The notes below the pieces were generated by a model. The model was given only the letters and a program-made list of their open reading frames with translations. It ran no database searches and had not been told where the DNA came from. DNA of 7,415 bases from JAZDLC01 sp043802345 (GTDB lineage: Bacteria > Planctomycetota > B15-G4 > JADJEK01), in NCBI GenBank assembly GCA_043802345.1, contig JAZDLC010000427.1, positions 1-7,415 on the forward strand. Direction: 5' to 3'. The position numbers and the translations under genes were made by a program. This document shows, piece by piece, positions 5,341 through 7,415 of the stretch. Each line of letters begins with the position of its first letter. Positions within the stretch are counted from its first letter, which is position 1.

Positions 5341-6488
5341 GGCTCTTCCTCCTCTGGTGCCGGCTCGCGACGGAGGCGCCGGTTGAGATCCGCCACGATC
5401 CGGTCGGCTGCCCGCCCATCCCAGAGAGGCGGCGTGCCGATGGCATCCCGGTCCAGCTCGAGCATGCTCGACGCGGCCCGGACGATCCTCTCGGCGTCAC
5501 TCCCCACCAGCACGTTCCCCCCCATCTCCAGGGTCACCGGCCGCTCCGTGTTTTCCCGCAGCGTGACGCAAGGCGTCTTCAGCACCGTCGCCTCTTCCTG
5601 GATGCCGCCGGAGTCGGTGAGGATCAGAGCCGCCGCGTCCATCAGCCCCAGGAAGTCGAGATACCCCTGGGGATCGATCAGGCGCAGGTCCGCGATCCCC
5701 TCGATCCGCGCCAGCAGGTCGAACTCCCTGGCTCGCGCGAGCGCCCGGGGGTGGATCGGCCACAGGATCGGAATCCTCCCGGCAATCGTCTCGAGGGCCT
5801 CCACGATCTCCCGGAAGGGTCCGGGCAGGTCCACGTTGCTCGGCCGGTGCAGCGTCAACACCGCGAACGGCCGATCAGCCACTCCGAGTGCAGAGCGCGT
5901 GCCGGCTCCCTGCCGCGCCGCGCGCTCGCGATGCTCGAGCAAGGTATCGATCATGGTGTTGCCGACGAGCGGACAGGAATCAGCCTCCCTGCCTTCCCGG
6001 GTCAGATTGGTGAGCCCCGCCTGTTCGGTCACATAGCAGACGTCGGAGAGCTGGTCCGTGCAGAGCCGGTTCAACTCCTCCGGCATTCCGCGATCGAACG
6101 ACCGCAGCCCCGCCTCCACGTGCGCCAGCGGGATGCCCGCCTTGGCCGCGACGATGGAACAGGCCAGGGTCGAGTTGACATCCCCCACCACCAGCACCAG
6201 ATCCGGCGGCGGCGCTTGCTGCTCGAGGTACTTCTCGAACCGCACCATCACCTCGCCCGTCTGCCAGGCGTGGCTGCCGGAGCCGACACCCAGGTTGGCG
6301 TCCGGCCGGGGCAAGCCCAGGTCGCGGAAGAACAGATCCGACATCCTCTCGTCGTAATGCTGTCCCGTATGAACGAGCCTGGGGCGCCACGACTCGCCCC
6401 GCCTCATGGCGGCGATGATCGGCCCCACCTTCATGAAGTTGGGCCGGGCGCCGACAATCAGCAGGACCTCTGAAGGGGGCGCGTTCAC
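5337..6488 (-). CDS. wecB: UDP-N-acetylglucosamine 2-epimerase, non-hydrolysing
   Basis: The enzyme converts UDP-GlcNAc to UDP-ManNAc in the cytoplasm, a precursor for ManNAc or, with a WecC dehydrogenase, ManNAcA residues. At 383 residues it matches the WecB/MnaA family. Visible motifs are VGARPNFMKVGPI at 12-24, HTGQHYDERMSDLFF at 40-54, GDVNST at 102-107, AHVEAGLRSFDRGMPEELNR at 122-141, LHRPSNVD at 213-220, PIHPR at 244-248, LTDSGGIQEEA at 290-300 and TLRENTERP at 309-317. Asp103, Glu125, Glu137/138 and His214 fit the positions of the known catalytic Asp95, Glu117, Glu131 and His213 of E. coli WecB. The C terminus is an acidic PEEEEP run whose codons form the next gene's ribosome site. 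The GTG start at 6488 overlaps the upstream stop as GTGA. No wecC is visible, so whether ManNAc is oxidised is open. Confidence 0.94.
   Translation of the reverse strand: MNAPPSEVLLIVGARPNFMKVGPIIAAMRRGESWRPRLVHTGQHYDERMSDLFFRDLGLPRPDANLGVGSGSHAWQTGEVMVRFEKYLEQQAPPPDLVLVVGDVNSTLACSIVAAKAGIPLAHVEAGLRSFDRGMPEELNRLCTDQLSDVCYVTEQAGLTNLTREGREADSCPLVGNTMIDTLLEHRERAARQGAGTRSALGVADRPFAVLTLHRPSNVDLPGPFREIVEALETIAGRIPILWPIHPRALARAREFDLLARIEGIADLRLIDPQGYLDFLGLMDAAALILTDSGGIQEEATVLKTPCVTLRENTERPVTLEMGGNVLVGSDAERIVRAASSMLELDRDAIGTPPLWDGRAADRIVADLNRRLRREPAPEEEEP
5348..5353 (-). promoter_or_regulatory. Perfect Shine-Dalgarno deciding a TTG start
   Basis: AGGAGG lies in the Glu codons at the end of wecB, seven bases before the TTG at 5340. 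Since the TTG shares bases with the wecB stop, the strong site supports coupled initiation at this rare start codon. Confidence 0.75.
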
Positions 6489-7415
6489 TCTCCCTCCAGC
6501 GCGGAGGTCATCTCGAGGTACCAGTTCATGAACCGATCCAGCCCCTCCTCGATGCCGACCCTGGGGCAGAATCCGAGCAGTTCGCCCGCCTTGCTGACAT
6601 CCGCGTAGGTAATCGGCACGTCGCCCGGCTGATCCCCTTTCCGATCGAGAATCGCCGGCTTCCCCACGCGCGCGGCGATCATCTCCACCAGGTCCGCGAG
6701 CGAGGTGGTGTTGGACCCGCCCAGGTTGATGATCTCGAACCCCGCGAGCCGGTCAAGCGCCCGAACCACGCCATCCACGATATCGTCAACATAGGTGTAG
6801 TCGCGCCGCGACGAGCCGTCGCCGAAGAACGGCAGCGGCTCGCCGCGCTCGATCTTCCGGGTGAACTTGTGGATCGCCATCTCCGGGCGCTGCCTCGGGC
6901 CGTACACCGTGAAGAACCGCAGGCAATAGATGTGCATGCCGAACAGGTGGTGGTAGCTGTGACAGAGCACCTCACCAGCCCGCTTGGTGGCGGCGTACGG
7001 AGAGACCGGGCGATCCGCCACCTGGCTCTCCTTGAACGGGGTCTCCTTGCTGCCGCCATACACCGACGAGGAAGAGCCGAACGCCAGCCGCATGACCCCG
7101 GCCTGCCGCATCGCCTCGAGCAGGACCATGGTCCCCGTGAGATTCACATCCGCGTAGAGCATCGGATCCTCGATCGACGGACGGACGCCGGCCATGGCGG
7201 CCAGGTGCATCACGGAGTCGACCTTCTCGCTCGAGAGCAGGCCGTTCATCGCGGCCGGATCGCGCAGGTCCGCCGCGACGAACCGGAAGCCCGGATACGG
7301 GTGGAGAGTCTCGAGGTTTCGACGCTTGATCCGCGGGTCGTAGAAGGGGTGGAAGTTGTCCAACCCGATCACCCGATCACCCCTCTCAAGCAGCGATTCA
7401 CAGAGCGTCGAGCCG
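6485..7415 (-). CDS. UDP-glucuronate 4-epimerase-like SDR enzyme, 5' end cut by window edge
   Basis: The 309 visible residues match the branch that interconverts UDP-glucuronate and UDP-galacturonate. The frame is open to the edge and begins GSTLCESLLERGD, which is the tail of the Rossmann GxxGxxG motif, so only about a dozen residues are missing; the GTG at 7372 is an internal Val, not the start. Branch markers are GLDNFHPFYDPRIKRRNL (about 17-34), AAMAGVRPSIEDP (72-84), FGSSSSVYG (112-120), the catalytic YAATK with Tyr140 and Lys144, FFTVYGPRQRPEMAIHKF (167-184), GDGSSRRDYTYVDDI (198-212) and QPGDVPITYADVS (262-274). Thr269 stands at the position that selects substrate size (Tyr299 of GalE). 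The stop overlaps the wecB start as GTGA, so it belongs to the same operon. Specificity for glucuronate over glucose is from motif likeness and not proven by the sequence. Confidence 0.88.
   Translation of the reverse strand, partial: GSTLCESLLERGDRVIGLDNFHPFYDPRIKRRNLETLHPYPGFRFVAADLRDPAAMNGLLSSEKVDSVMHLAAMAGVRPSIEDPMLYADVNLTGTMVLLEAMRQAGVMRLAFGSSSSVYGGSKETPFKESQVADRPVSPYAATKRAGEVLCHSYHHLFGMHIYCLRFFTVYGPRQRPEMAIHKFTRKIERGEPLPFFGDGSSRRDYTYVDDIVDGVVRALDRLAGFEIINLGGSNTTSLADLVEMIAARVGKPAILDRKGDQPGDVPITYADVSKAGELLGFCPRVGIEEGLDRFMNWYLEMTSALEGE
6489..6497 (-). promoter_or_regulatory. Ribosome binding site for wecB
   Basis: GGAGGGAGA directly precedes the GTG at 6488 and lies within the last codons (Leu-Glu-Gly-Glu) of the upstream epimerase gene. 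GGAGG has a four-base spacer, slightly short but workable, and supports the overlapping GTG start. Confidence 0.6.

Noticed and set aside
5062..6036. Plus-strand open frame of over 320 codons opposite wecB and the 4-epimerase
   Set aside because: It crosses two well-supported minus-strand genes and is Ser/Arg-rich low-complexity sequence without family likeness.
1738..7415. CRISPR, tRNA, rRNA, insertion sequence or attachment site
   Set aside because: The minus strand is almost fully occupied by coding frames, and I saw no regularly spaced direct repeats, terminal inverted repeats or transposase motifs.

Overview
The window is part of a surface-polysaccharide locus from a GC-rich bacterium. 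All eight recognisable genes are on the minus strand, so the transcription order runs from high to low coordinates. An outer-membrane polysaccharide-export lipoprotein and a Wzz-type inner-membrane protein point to a Gram-negative (diderm) envelope. Heavy G/C use at third codon positions, with long spurious antisense frames, fits a high-GC genome. I cannot name the phylum from the sequence.

Layout in transcription order: (1) a UDP-glucuronate 4-epimerase-like SDR enzyme, missing its first few residues at the right edge (7415-6485); (2) a WecB/MnaA UDP-N-acetylglucosamine 2-epimerase (6488-5337); (3) a WbpP-type UDP-hexose(NAc) 4-epimerase (5340-4372); (4) a short RmlA glucose-1-phosphate thymidylyltransferase (4375-3644); (5) RmlD (3624-2752); (6) RmlB (2738-1725); (7) a gap of about 207 nt holding a hexanucleotide G-rich repeat and three inverted repeats (1724-1518); (8) a Wza-like export lipoprotein (1517-648); (9) the N-terminal two thirds or so of a Wzz-like chain-length protein running off the left edge (623-1). 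The first four genes are joined by 4-nt start/stop overlaps (GTGA, TTGA, GTGA) and the next two by gaps of 19 and 13 nt, so genes 1-6 look like one tightly coupled operon.

Together the six upstream genes supply activated sugars: UDP-galacturonate, UDP-ManNAc, UDP-GalNAc (or UDP-Gal) and most of the dTDP-L-rhamnose pathway. The two downstream genes belong to the Wzx/Wzy-type export and chain-length machinery. No glycosyltransferase, flippase, polymerase or initiating transferase lies in the window, and rmlC, the third step of the rhamnose pathway, is also absent; these presumably lie outside it or elsewhere in the genome.

I see no clearly new biological system. The least ordinary parts are the structured gap between rmlB and the export gene, the truncated RmlA architecture, the missing rmlC, and the run of non-ATG, translationally coupled starts.
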